NCBI GenBank assembly: GCA_964035575.1
Contig: OZ037893.1
Location: 682,001-746,000 of the forward strand
Source: Rhynchopus sp. YZ270_cl-10
Taxonomy: Eukaryota > Euglenozoa > Diplonemea > Diplonemida > Diplonemidae
Direction of reading: 5' to 3'
DNA length: 64,000 bases
Made by a program: the position numbers and the translations under genes. This document shows, one piece after another, positions 51,414-60,440 of the stretch (within the stretch, counting starts at the first letter, position 1; every line of letters starts with the position of its first letter). The notes below the pieces were generated by a model that did not search any database, was not told the DNA's origin, and saw only the letters and a list, made by a program, of their open reading frames with translations.

Positions 51414-52266
51414 TTTGATTAAGTGATATCAAAAATAATGATCAAAAAAAAAGGGAAAAAAAGGTCAGCTGTGATCAGCTGCTTTAAAAAGGTAGTTTTT
51501 TTTTTTTAGTTTCTCCTTGTGGAAGGTCATGACGGAGAATTCTTTTTTTCGATTGAGTTTTTGAGGAAAAATAAGGGAAAAATACAAGGCTTGGCGTATA
51601 TCAGATAGGGGGTTCTTTTCTTTTTGCATTTTTTTAAGTCTGTTTTTGTTTTTGCAAAAAAGTGAAGGGAATAAATGAGGCCAGACTCGTTGTAAATGGA
51701 TTTTTACATTTTTTTTTTAATTGTTGGAAACTTGGTCATGTTTTGTGTTATACATCCGATGTTTACAATTTCTTTTTTTTTTTTTCCTTTTTGAAATTCC
51801 TTCGGATCATATTCGCATACCTTTTATTTTTTTATTCTTTTTGCAAACCTACCTGGTCTCAAACAACGATTCTGAACAAAGGGATTCTTTTCTCTTTTTC
51901 TTCCATTTTTCTCCTCCTTTATTTCCAGTTCGGGGTTCTGTAGTTTTTTTGTGAGGTGACTAAGCACGAGAGGCTTGGTTCATCTGAACTTTTTTTTTTC
52001 CTTTTTTTTTTTTTCTCATTTTTTTTTTTGCCTCTATTTTCCTACCCCCCAGGGAAAAACCAATAAAGAAATCAACCGACCTCCTCTCTCTTTCACTCTG
52101 ACTCTCATATTTCATTGTTCCAAAACGAGACATAGGACCATTCCAAAACGCAACATCTGTCTGAAATTTTCCAGTGAGTTCAACATCCGCAGGATCGGAT
52201 TCCACTCATCGTTGATGTTATCCATCTCAGATACATTGGCCGTCAGGATACCATCCGAACCTTATA
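51414..52266. other. Intergenic, T-rich, contains R3
   Basis: Long T-tracts and A-tracts. Apart from R3 at 51951-51996 no exon or repeat was recognised. CAGGGAAAAACCAATAAAG at about 52051 is unremarkable. Confidence 0.4.
51951..51996 (+). repeat. Dispersed repeat R3, copy 4
   Basis: AGGTGACTAAGCACGAGAGG, CTTGGTTCATCTGAAC and a T10 tract: the copy closest to the family consensus. Confidence 0.75.
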
Positions 52267-52475
52267 CCGGACCCTACATCACACAGACCTTGCCTTGCCT
52301 AATTACCCTGTGTTTTGCAATGATCCCCGTTCTGGCTGATGAGTGGAAGCGGGAGTAGCACATATCAGAAAACCACGAAATGGATGGTTGGGTGCCCACC
52401 CCTGGTACAGCCGGTCATGCACCAAAGGTGCACTGTTCACGAGAGGGTTTTGTATTTCAAATCAACTTTTTTATT
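52267..52475 (+). repeat. Dispersed repeat M, full composite copy 2
   Basis: Same order as 31701-31912: CCGGACCCTACATCACACAG, AATTACCCTGTGTTTTGCAA, GATGAGTGGAAGCGGGAGTA, CACGAAATGGATGGTTGGG, GCACCAAAGGTGCACTGTTC, ACGAGAGGGTTTTGTATTTC, then T-rich. The inner palindrome GTACCAAAGGTAC of other copies appears here as GCACCAAAGGTGC, a compensated change that keeps the pairing. Confidence 0.75.
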
Positions 52476-52570
52476 CACACTTTAGTGAGCACACCCCAAG
52501 ACGGTCCCCGGATTACCCCCTACCCATTAACAACCAAGAGCAGTACACCTACACAATAGAATCTAACCAC

Positions 52571-53365
52571 ATGGAGTACCTCGACTACCAACCCCATCTG
52601 AGCCACCACAGCAGAGGGGCTGACCACCCCCACAGCCACAGCCACAACAACACCCACACCACCCATCTGTCCCACACCTACTCAAACCCTGGGCAGTACC
52701 GACCGTTGTCAGGGTCGCCTGCATTCCGGCCTTCGTCGACCTCCCCTTTGAGGCAGAGGGATCACCATCATGACGACCTCCGTTCTGTTCATGATGACGT
52801 CTCGCGGGTAAAGCGGATGCTAGGTTTGGGTGAGGACTCACACATCGACGAATTGCGGGAGGAAGTAGCGCTCTTGAAGAGAGGACTGCAGGAGAGGGAA
52901 GAGGTGAGGGAGTTGGAGCAGGTAGCAAGCCGTCTCCGGCAGGAGAACGAAGAGCTGCGGACAAAGTTGGGGTGTCAAGACCTGGAGCTCAACAACCTCC
53001 GTCGGAGTAAGGAGGAAGTACTCCTCGAGGTGATCACAGAAAAACAGGCCCGCATCGCGGACACCGAAGAGCTTATGCTGATGAGAGACAGATGCGAGCA
53101 AGCTGACGAAGAGATCCGTACCCTCCAAGACCGCAACTCAGACCTACAGCGCCAACTCGAAAAAGACCATACCCACGGAGACTCTCTGAGAGACAGCAGA
53201 GAGAGCAGAGCAACAGAACACAACAGACAAAGGGAAGCCCCGCGACCTCCATTAACCTCGCCAACGAGAAGGGGAGGAGGAGGAGGAGGAGGTAGTGGTG
53301 GGGGATCTGGGCTGCACAACGAAATGGCATCGCATCTGTCGACATTAGAAGCGCATTTGCGATGA
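52571..53365 (+). CDS. His-rich, coiled-coil protein, unrecognised
   Basis: A 264-residue protein from ATG 52571. Residues 1-70 are His/Ser-rich and disordered (HHSRGADHPHSHSHNN), which may bind metal or simply be low complexity. About 72-205 form a coiled coil (DDVSRVKRMLGLGEDSHIDE, then LREEVALLKRGLQEREEV). The tail is Arg/Pro-rich with a Gly run (GGGGGGGSGGGSG) and a final short helix (EMASHLSTLEAHLR). The frame is open upstream but enters repeat M, so the internal ATG is preferred. CACACTTTAG at about 52491 is a candidate acceptor. Likely a structural or basal-body-type protein. It neighbours another coiled-coil gene at 54124. Confidence 0.7.
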   Translation: MEYLDYQPHLSHHSRGADHPHSHSHNNTHTTHLSHTYSNPGQYRPLSGSPAFRPSSTSPLRQRDHHHDDLRSVHDDVSRVKRMLGLGEDSHIDELREEVALLKRGLQEREEVRELEQVASRLRQENEELRTKLGCQDLELNNLRRSKEEVLLEVITEKQARIADTEELMLMRDRCEQADEEIRTLQDRNSDLQRQLEKDHTHGDSLRDSRESRATEHNRQREAPRPPLTSPTRRGGGGGGGSGGGSGLHNEMASHLSTLEAHLR

Positions 53366-53556
53366 GGGGGGGAGGAAAAAAATGAAAAGTTGTGGGATGT
53401 GAAAAGAATGTCCCAAAATTCCTAGACTAGATGTTAGAGGGGAGGGAGGAAGACTCCCCTGAGAGTGCTGAACCCTCGGTGATTTTTAAACACAAAAAAA
53501 AAGCTGAAAATTGTAAAATCGTAGAGCTTTTTTGTGATTTGATGCCTTTTTTTTCC

Positions 53557-53665
53557 AGATGTAAACCACAAAATGGATGTATGACTGCATGGTTGGGTTC
53601 CACCCCCGGTGTACCAACGGTACACTGTCACGAGAGGGCTTTGTATTTCTAGTCAACTTTCTTTT
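53557..53665 (+). repeat. Dispersed repeat M, copy at 53.6 kb
   Basis: AGATGTAAACCACAAAATGG, TGTATGACTGCATGGTTGGG, TTCCACCCCCGGTGTACC, ACGGTACACTGTCACGAGAG, GGCTTTGTATTTCTAGTCAA, then T-rich. Confidence 0.7.
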
Positions 53666-53944
53666 ATTTTGTGTCGATTCTATTTTTTGGCGGCATGAAA
53701 AAAGCCCTCCCTCTCTCCACCCCCCTCTATTTTTTTGTTTTTCCAAGCGAAAAAAAAAAAACAAAGGAAGTCAGTGTTTTCCGCTGGGGGAGGGGCTAAG
53801 TCGAAATAGCTTGATCCCAGCTTGTTTTTCTGAATTCGCCTGCAAAAATCAGACCAATTCCTAATTCTCTCGCAAACAGCTAAAAAAAAATCACGATTTT
53901 TTTTTTTTAATTGCCATTTCCCCTCCACCCCCACCCCCACCCCA

Positions 53945-54034
53945 CACGACGGGACCCAGTGACAAGTGACAAGTGAAATCACATGTCATTCACTTGTCAT
54001 TTTCACTTGTCACTTGTCACTGGGTCCCGTCGTG
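53945..54034. repeat. Perfect 34-bp inverted repeat (hairpin)
   Basis: Arms 53945-53978 and 54001-54034 are exact reverse complements (CACGACGGGACCCAGTGACA then AGTGACAAGTGAAA), separated by a 22-base loop that is itself ACATGT-centred and partly complementary. It lies 90 bases before an ATG. It could be a recent foldback MITE or a functional stem-loop. Confidence 0.95.
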
Positions 54035-54123
54035 CACCCCTAAAAAAAACCTCCACCTTCCCACTCTCAGATACACAAACCATCTCTTTCCACACTACCT
54101 TTTAATTATACAGCCATTTCCAA

Positions 54124-55548
54124 ATGGCCTCGCTTCCTGCTAGGGGCAATATATCTCGCAATGAATCGCCATATGCACCTTACTCACAGGAGCTGATCGG
54201 GACCTATGACATCTACCCAATCAAGCATATGGGAGAGGAGGGGACGGAGGTGGACGCAAGCGAAGGGGAGGTCTTAAAGCTTCCTGAAGGGACTGCAGAA
54301 AGCATTGCGGCGGCAACGTGGGGGGCGGGAGCTGCGAACATTGATGTGACCGCTGCTTTAATTGGCGCCCTAAAGGAAGGCGGTCTTGAGGTGCTTGCCA
54401 CCAACGACGCGCTAGGTTTGGTAGCAGGTGAAGACCCTGCTCCGGGAATGAAAAAACGCCTCATCGTTCGGTACATCCCCTCCTTTTATACGTCACCAGA
54501 GGGGAGATTGGCTTCTGAAGGGGTGGATATTGCTTCGTTATTGGAGGAGACGCCAGATGGAGGATGGGAACAACGTTGTCAACAGGTTGTGCAACAAAAC
54601 CAACCGGACAGGATGGATGTATTAGCACAACTGCAGAATATGCCGAAGTACCGAAGCAGCCCGCAGTTGTTATACAGCGCATTGGAGAACGTTTTTGTGG
54701 GCAACCAGCTTCATGAGGCGCAGATCAAAAATGAACGGCTCATTCATGAGAACAAACAGCTTGGTGAACAGGTGACCCGCTACACAAGATGGGACCACCA
54801 CTACCGTGAGGTGGAGGACCGTCTGCGGGAAGAGCTTGCAAAGCGACGCCAACTCGAGCAAGCTGTCTACGAAAACGAAGGAGCCCACGTCGCCACCCGC
54901 CTCAGAGAGTTAGAACGCGAGGTGACCCGCCTCCGCAACTCCCTCCGCAGGGAGCAAGACATGGTTCTTGACGAGCAACGCCAACGCCAGCTTCTCCAAG
55001 AAGAAGTACAAAGCATCAAAGATACAAAAGGGGCAGCTGCGGGGAACGTACTCCAGCAGGTCTCCCTCCTAAGAGAGGAAAACGCGCGGGTTGCATCCCA
55101 ACTTCAAGAAGTGAACCGCCTCAACACACAGCTACAGCTCTCCATCAGGGAGGAGGCGGACTATGACAAGCTGAGGGCTGATATATTTGCTAAGGACAAC
55201 GTTGACCCTGCGACCGGAAGAATACCGATGTCGACCACTCACGTCCAGGTCCGCAAGAGTGTTCTTTGCGCAAAGTGCAAAGGAGCTGTTGAGCTCTGGG
55301 AACGTCAAGCCCTCTCCAGACAGATGTCCGCTGCAACCTACCGTTACGGCAGCGAAACCGACCGTGACCTTTACTCCCATGGTGCTAGCGCTGCCTCCCC
55401 ACAGCCACCCACACCCCTCTCCCCTGATGCCTTCCGCCTCTACGGATCGCCCCTCGACTCCGTCAACCGAAACAGAGACCTCATCGACCCAGCAACCTTC
55501 CCAACACAAGGCCCCGGATATTCCGGCAGGGGGGTAACTAAAATATAA
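54124..55548 (+). CDS. DUF3395-like domain plus coiled coil
   Basis: A 474-residue protein. About residues 58-115 read ATWGAGAANIDVTAALIGAL, LEVLATNDALGL, then GEDPAPGMKKRLIVRY. This resembles the C-terminal DUF3395 domain of DNAJC11 (a YGA...DVT start and a DPxPGxxKxLxVxY end), here placed near the N-terminus and without a J-domain. Residues 190-355 form a coiled coil (NERLIHENKQLGEQVTRYTR, RLRELEREVTRLRNSLRREQ). A CAKC pair (SVLCAKCKGAV) and a Ser/Pro/Tyr-rich tail follow. The domain match is from memory. Two AGs precede the ATG (54070, 54113), the second at CCTTTTAATTATACAG. Probably a cytoskeletal scaffold. Confidence 0.78.
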   Translation: MASLPARGNISRNESPYAPYSQELIGTYDIYPIKHMGEEGTEVDASEGEVLKLPEGTAESIAAATWGAGAANIDVTAALIGALKEGGLEVLATNDALGLVAGEDPAPGMKKRLIVRYIPSFYTSPEGRLASEGVDIASLLEETPDGGWEQRCQQVVQQNQPDRMDVLAQLQNMPKYRSSPQLLYSALENVFVGNQLHEAQIKNERLIHENKQLGEQVTRYTRWDHHYREVEDRLREELAKRRQLEQAVYENEGAHVATRLRELEREVTRLRNSLRREQDMVLDEQRQRQLLQEEVQSIKDTKGAAAGNVLQQVSLLREENARVASQLQEVNRLNTQLQLSIREEADYDKLRADIFAKDNVDPATGRIPMSTTHVQVRKSVLCAKCKGAVELWERQALSRQMSAATYRYGSETDRDLYSHGASAASPQPPTPLSPDAFRLYGSPLDSVNRNRDLIDPATFPTQGPGYSGRGVTKI

Positions 55549-55913
55549 AGTTTTTTTTTGTACCGATTTTTTAGAAGTTTTGTTTAGCTCTCCCTCCCCA
55601 ACGATGTATACAAATAGTATGAAAAATGAAAATGGAAGTATGTGAAATAAAGTGAAGATATGGAAAAAAAAAGAGAAAGTGGAGAATTTGCACAACTGTG
55701 TCAACACTACACTAATCCAACAAATTATCAAACAAAGAATTTTTGAATGATTTCCCCGCCCCTTCCCCTTCCCCCTTCCCCTTAAAATCACATAATATCA
55801 ATCACAGAATACACTAATACATGAAAAGTTGGTTGTGAGGATACAATACACCGTTGTGTGTAGGCAGTAGGCAGTAGAGTAGTAGTAGGTAGGTCGTTTG
55901 GGTGGTATAAACG
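55549..55913. other. Intergenic, no gene seen
   Basis: A/T-rich with a C/T block near 55755-55785. Several TAGGCAGTAG-like AG triplets lie just before the SURF6 ATG. Confidence 0.4.
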
Positions 55914-57389
55914 ATGGGTGATGTATTCAACATGGAGGCGACAAACCGGCGCAATATGAAGAGGAAGCGCGACGGGGCGGAGAAGCGTGGAGGTGTGGGC
56001 GAGGACTTTGCCTTCAGCAACTTTGAGTTCTCTGCGGAAACTACAAAACGGAGGAAAATGGAGAAGGAGGGAGGACGTCGCAATGAGCACGCTGCAACCA
56101 TGCTTTCCAAGGTGCAGCAGGTGCAGGAGCGCCTTGCGAGCTTACGGGTATACATCTTTGCTTTTCTTCTTTGAATTCGACATTGAAAAACCTTAGAGCA
56201 AGCTGCTGTTCACCTCAATCGTATCCTTTTTTGCATGGCTCCTGGTCACATTCATTTGTTTCCCTTCTTTCGATTGACTCAAACACAGCGAGGCTTCATG
56301 TAACCTTTTTTTTTCGTTTGAATTTGTTTTGATAAATTTAAATAGTTGGGAGTTGTAGTTTTCCCTATGGCTCCACAGCAGTTCTAAGAATTGTTCAAAA
56401 GTAACGTCTCTCTCTCTCTACGCAGGGTACCGAAGAAGGCAAAGAGCTCCAAAGCAAAGTTGCTTGGGACGCAGCCCTGAACCGCGCACAAGGTGTCGTC
56501 GTCAAAGACGACGTCTCGAAGCTGAAGAAGACGCTCAAGAGAAGCGAGAAACTAAAGGAGCGCTCAAGGGATAAGGTACACCACTCAAAACATAACCCCT
56601 CTTTCCCCCCCAGTAACTGCGTCCAGCAGTGTCCGGTAAGGCTCTTTCAACTTCTATTTTTAGGTAAACTAAAGACGAGAGACTTCTTACCAACTTTTCT
56701 TTTAGATGTGAACCGCGAAATGGATGGTTTAGTTCCACCCCCGGTACCGCCGGTCATTGTACCAAAGGTACACTGTTCATGAGAGGGCTTTGTATTTCAA
56801 TTCAATTTTCTTTTTCAACAAAAACAAAAAAATATGCGAAATCGTACAACGTCCTGCAACACCCTAAACACCCCCTTTCTTCCACTACAGTGGGCAAAGT
56901 TCTCCGAAGTGCTTGAAAAGGCAAAGTCAGAAGGGAATGCAATCCCTAAGTCAATGGTATGCGTTCAGGCCTTGGTCTTTTCCCTGCAACTACCTTTCAT
57001 TTCAGACAAAACCTGAGCCGAAAAAGAAGAAGTCCACTGGGGGTAAAGGCGGCAAAGGTGCTAAGGGAGGCAAAGGCGACAAAACTGATGAAGATGGTGG
57101 TGACGCCCCGTCTGGCAAAGGCAAAGGAGGTAAGGGAGGTAAGGGAGGCAAAGGAAAGGGTGGTGACAAGGGCGACAAGGGAGAGAAGGGGGCTAAAGGC
57201 GGTAAGGGCTCGAAGGGAGGGAAGAAGGGCAAGGGTGGTGTGGAGAAGGCTTCTTCTAAAACCACTCGTCCGGATAGAAAGAGAGCCATGGATAAGATTG
57301 ACAAGAAGATCGGCAATATCAAGGCAATCCACACCAGAGCAAAGGAGGTTAACAAGGCAGCGAAGCTGAAGAAGAAGGGTAAGAAGTAG
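55914..57389 (+). CDS. SURF6: SURF6/Rrp14 ribosome-biogenesis protein, four exons
   Basis: Exons 55914-56147, 56426-56575, 56891-56956 and 57006-57389 join in phase 0 to 277 residues. All introns are GT-AG (278, 315 and 49 nt). The N-terminus has NMKRKRDGAEKRGG and FAFSNFEFS. Exon 2 carries the SURF6 signature (NRAQGVVVKDDVSKLKKTLK, then RSEKLKERSRDK), continued by WAKFSEVLEKAKSEG in exon 3. The end has DRKRAMDKIDKKIGNIKAI. SURF6/Rrp14 is a nucleolar protein needed for both ribosomal subunits. Unusual here: about 75 Gly/Lys-rich residues (repeats of GGKG and GDKG) interrupt the domain before its last helix. Intron 2 contains an R3 plus M repeat. This is the most intron-rich gene in the window. 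Confidence 0.82.
56655..56815 (+). repeat. R3 plus M composite repeat inside SURF6 intron 2
   Basis: R3 (56655-56702: GTAAACTAAAGACGAGAGAC, TTCTTACCAAC, T-rich) runs straight into M (56703-56815: AGATGTGAACCGCGAAATGG, GTTCCACCCCCGGTACCGCC, TACCAAAGGTACACTGTTCA, TGAGAGGGCTTTGTATTTCA). It is the only copy where both modules abut, suggesting they are two halves of one element. Confidence 0.75.
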
Positions 57390-57668
57390 TGAATCGCATC
57401 AAAACTATCAGGTCAATTACTGTTTTTTTTTTCCTTCACATTTTTTTTTTATCAAAAAAAAAAACGAAAAATATACAGAACGAACCGAAAACGAAAGAAA
57501 CCCAAACACCCTCATTTTTTCTCTTGATAACTTCCTCTATAGGTTGCCACTTCACTTTCTCCAACCTAGCAATTCTAACCTCGGATCGTTGACCTCTTCT
57601 CTGCTTTCAAAAGAGCGTTTCCTCCTCACCACATTTTCCTACTGCCAGGGGAAACATAGGTTTACACC

Positions 57669-58061
57669 ATGATGCATCTTCGCATTGTTGTTTGTGTTTT
57701 GTTGTTGGGAGGTGCAGAGGCGATCTTCTGTCCATGGGACTTGGGGACCTCCATTGGCACCGAGTCTGACACCATCTCTGATGGGGTCGCGTACACTACT
57801 GCGAACTGTGCAGAACAATGCGTGGCGGAGGACGGCTGTACTGGCGCAGTGTGGTACAGCAGCAACCGCTGTGTGCTCAGACGAGGAAGCGATTTGCAAC
57901 GAACCAAGGATGCGTTCCACCGTTTTGGAGCTTCCGGGGCAACGTCGGGCAGAGGTGCCGAGTTCGACCGTCTCCTCCAACGATGCGGGGAAGAAGGCTC
58001 CCCCACAGAATGCCGCATCGTTGCAAGCGTTAAAATCGCGGATTGCATAAAAAATCTGTGA
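57669..58061 (+). CDS. Small secreted Cys-rich protein, PAN/Apple-like
   Basis: A 130-residue protein. Residues 1-18 (MMHLRIVVCVLLLGGAEA) are a classical signal peptide. The mature part has a PAN-like core, CAEQCVAEDGCTGAVWYSS followed by NRCVLRRG, i.e. the C-x3-C-x5-C...W...C spacing of PAN/Apple domains that bind proteins or carbohydrates. It has a Cys-containing tail (RLLQRCGEEGSPTECRIV, then IADCIKNL). Much shorter than most PAN proteins, so probably a single-domain secreted factor. It sits 164 bases upstream of a second secreted protein (58225). CTACTGCCAG and ACATAG just before the ATG are candidate acceptors. Confidence 0.75.
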   Translation: MMHLRIVVCVLLLGGAEAIFCPWDLGTSIGTESDTISDGVAYTTANCAEQCVAEDGCTGAVWYSSNRCVLRRGSDLQRTKDAFHRFGASGATSGRGAEFDRLLQRCGEEGSPTECRIVASVKIADCIKNL

Positions 58062-58224
58062 GGTTTTAAAGAAGGGTGGAGGGGGGGAGGGAAAGGGGAA
58101 AGGGGAGGGTAACACAGTGTTTGAGTGAGAGGGGAGGGAGTGATTTTTTTGTATAGCTATTTTGGTTTGGTTTAGTACAACACACCGCATCTGTTCAGGT
58201 GTGTCTATTACACATATTAAAAAA

Positions 58225-59607
58225 ATGCGCCGTGGGATGGTTGTTGTGCTGTGCGTGGCTCTGTTTGCAGTTGTTGAGGGGAGGGGGGGAGGAGGTGGGG
58301 GGAGGGGTGGGAGAAGAACGAAGGATAGTGGCAGTGGAGGGCCCCCAACACGCCAACGTCGTGGGAGACGTGGTGGTGGGAGGTCGCGTCCTCCGGCGCC
58401 CCTCACAGATCCACCTTCTACCCCGGCACCTGACACATTGCCTCCGGATACATTAGCTCCTGACACCCAGGCACCTGACACTTCAGCACCTGCGACACAA
58501 GCACCTGATACCCCGGCGCCTGCCACCCCAGCACCACCCACAGCAGCCCCAGCTACCTCGGCACCCGCAACATCCGCGCCACCAACAGCAGCGCCACCTA
58601 CATCTGCACCACCAACATCTGCCCCACCGACACCAGCGCCACCAACATCTGCACCGCCAACACCAGCGCCAGAGACACCAGTGCCGGCGCCCACACCAGT
58701 TCCGCCCGGAACCCTGCCCCCACTCCCCCCACCAAACGGAGACTTCGGCAACGCCATCACAACACCAGGCCAAGGCATCTTGCGTGATGTCCACGCAACA
58801 TACCTTCCTGTCGTGATCTCGATTGTGAGGCTCATTGAGGCAGAGGAGCTCTCCTTCCGTCCGCTCCTTGTGAGGCTGGCGTGGCAGTCCGTTGCGCAGT
58901 TCGACCCGAGCAGAACACCGATGGGTGGGAACGGGGGGTGCCTGCGGACAGACCCTGAGCTGGGGCTTGAGGAGAACATTGGGCTGGACGTGGCGACCCT
59001 TGCACTGGAGGCCGTGAAGTCCGCTCACCCGTTCATCTCCTACGCAGATCTGTACTCGCTGGCGGGGAACACCGCACTCGAGTACATGGGGAGTCCTACG
59101 CTGTACTTCCGCCCAGGACGCACAGATGTCACAAACCCTGCCACACAGTGTGTGGCCGACAACGAACGTCTCCCTACTAAGAACACTGGCGACACATACC
59201 CGCATTTGACCACCCTACAGTACTTCTTTGACAAATTTGGTGAGCTGGGGTTTTCGCTTGACACTGACCCTAACGCTCTGTACAAAATGGTGAGTCTGAT
59301 GGGCGGGCACGGCATGGGTGCGATGCACCTGGCCGTGAGTGGGAACGAGGGACAGTGGACGACGAACAACCTTGTGTTCGGGACGGAGTACTTCTTCAAT
59401 CTCAACTCAGGGGACTGGGACGCTGCGGAGCAGGGACGTACAGACCTGCAGTACCGCGAAGGGCGTTCCGTGATGCTCCCCATCGACATTGTGATGCGTG
59501 CAGACGACAGACTGCGCAGCATCGTTGACACGTTCTCACGTGACAGAGCACTCTTTGAAGGACATTTCGTCGCAGCATGGCGCCAGCTGCAAGAGAACGG
59601 CCGCTAA
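58225..59607 (+). CDS. Secreted class I haem peroxidase-like protein, distal His replaced by Gln
   Basis: A 460-residue protein. Residues 1-19 are a signal peptide; 20-56 are Gly/Arg-rich; 57-170 are a Thr/Ala/Pro stalk with about 20 APxT-type repeats, probably O-glycosylated. Residues 180-459 form a class I peroxidase domain of the ascorbate peroxidase/cytochrome c peroxidase type. It has RPLLVRLAWQSV with distal Arg217 and Trp220 kept, ISYADLYSLAG, LYFRPGRTD, proximal His362 in MGGHGMGAMH, the proximal Trp378 (GQWT), and Asp421 in LPIDIVM. The distal catalytic His that normally follows Trp220 is Gln221 (codon CAG, nt 58885-58887). Haem binding is plausible, but normal peroxide cleavage should be impaired. 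Class I enzymes are usually organellar or cytosolic, so secretion with a mucin-like stalk is also unusual. ATG 58225 is chosen because it starts the signal peptide. Confidence 0.85.
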   Translation: MRRGMVVVLCVALFAVVEGRGGGGGGRGGRRTKDSGSGGPPTRQRRGRRGGGRSRPPAPLTDPPSTPAPDTLPPDTLAPDTQAPDTSAPATQAPDTPAPATPAPPTAAPATSAPATSAPPTAAPPTSAPPTSAPPTPAPPTSAPPTPAPETPVPAPTPVPPGTLPPLPPPNGDFGNAITTPGQGILRDVHATYLPVVISIVRLIEAEELSFRPLLVRLAWQSVAQFDPSRTPMGGNGGCLRTDPELGLEENIGLDVATLALEAVKSAHPFISYADLYSLAGNTALEYMGSPTLYFRPGRTDVTNPATQCVADNERLPTKNTGDTYPHLTTLQYFFDKFGELGFSLDTDPNALYKMVSLMGGHGMGAMHLAVSGNEGQWTTNNLVFGTEYFFNLNSGDWDAAEQGRTDLQYREGRSVMLPIDIVMRADDRLRSIVDTFSRDRALFEGHFVAAWRQLQENGR

Positions 59608-59989
59608 AATTCCGTTATCCGACGGGAAAAAAAAAAAACTCGAGTGGAACGTGGAGATTTGCACCAATTGTAGCAACACAACCGAGGCAACTACACTAAT
59701 CCAACAATTTTATCAAAGGAAACGTTTTCCCTATTTTTGATCATCCCCAACTACCTCTCTCTTCCTCAATTTTGTTTTTTTGTTGCAGTGTGCGTATTTT
59801 TGTGAACTGTGTCATGTTTTTTAGTTTTTTTTTTTATAGACGACTCTCTTAGAGGCATTCTGGCCCGTATTCTGCGTTTCTTTCAACCAGAAGAGAGACC
59901 AGGCCTTTGAAGGGAACTAAAAAAAGGTGTGTTTTTACGACGAAGATGTGATGGATGCTCGTCGACGTAGTGTTGAAGGATAATGGTTC

Positions 59990-60440
59990 TGTTTTGTCCT
60001 CAGGGGGGTAAACTTCCCCTATCTTCAATTCAAACCCTGGCTAAGGCTTATAAGTGCTGGGTAAATGGCTTCCCCATGCTATGAAGATTGTGTGCACTCA
60101 GAGCATTAAACAGCGACCAACAGTTGCTTTGCTGTGCCTCGGCCTTCTGTGCTACGGTGTGCCGTAAGGACGTCCATGTAAATCCCTAAGAGAGGGTGAA
60201 ACCCTGTCAATACAGCATGGGACGCCAAGAGATGTTGTGATCCCCCCTGCTCTCTTGTCTCGACTATCGTGCATCAAGCCTTGGGCGCAGTGCCTATAAG
60301 TTCACAACTCTCCAGCGGAAGGTGGGCCGCCGGCTGATGAGCGCCCCGTTCACACTACATTAGGTTTCCTTTTCACGTATTCTGTGGTTGACCGCAGGGT
60401 ACTTGGTGTTTTCATCCAGAGGGCCAGCTTCGTGTGTTGG
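59990..60440 (+). ncRNA. Candidate structured RNA, unassigned
   Basis: A balanced-composition island in AT-rich flanks with many short self-complementary elements: GGGGTAAACTTCCCC, GGGTGAAACCC, CGGTGTGCCG, GAGAGGG/CTCTC words and GGGC...GCCC around GATGAGC. It lacks homopolymers and open frames. It does not match tRNA, 5S, SRP or RNase P motifs that I can recall, so this is a candidate only. Confidence 0.25.

Noticed and set aside
57639-58979. 446-codon minus-strand Gly/Ala-rich frame
   Set aside because: Antisense of the Thr/Ala/Pro stalk of the secreted peroxidase and of the PAN-like gene; low-complexity shadow.
60330-60365. Hammerhead ribozyme core (CTGATGAG present)
   Set aside because: No GAAA partner or cleavage-site stem at the required distance.
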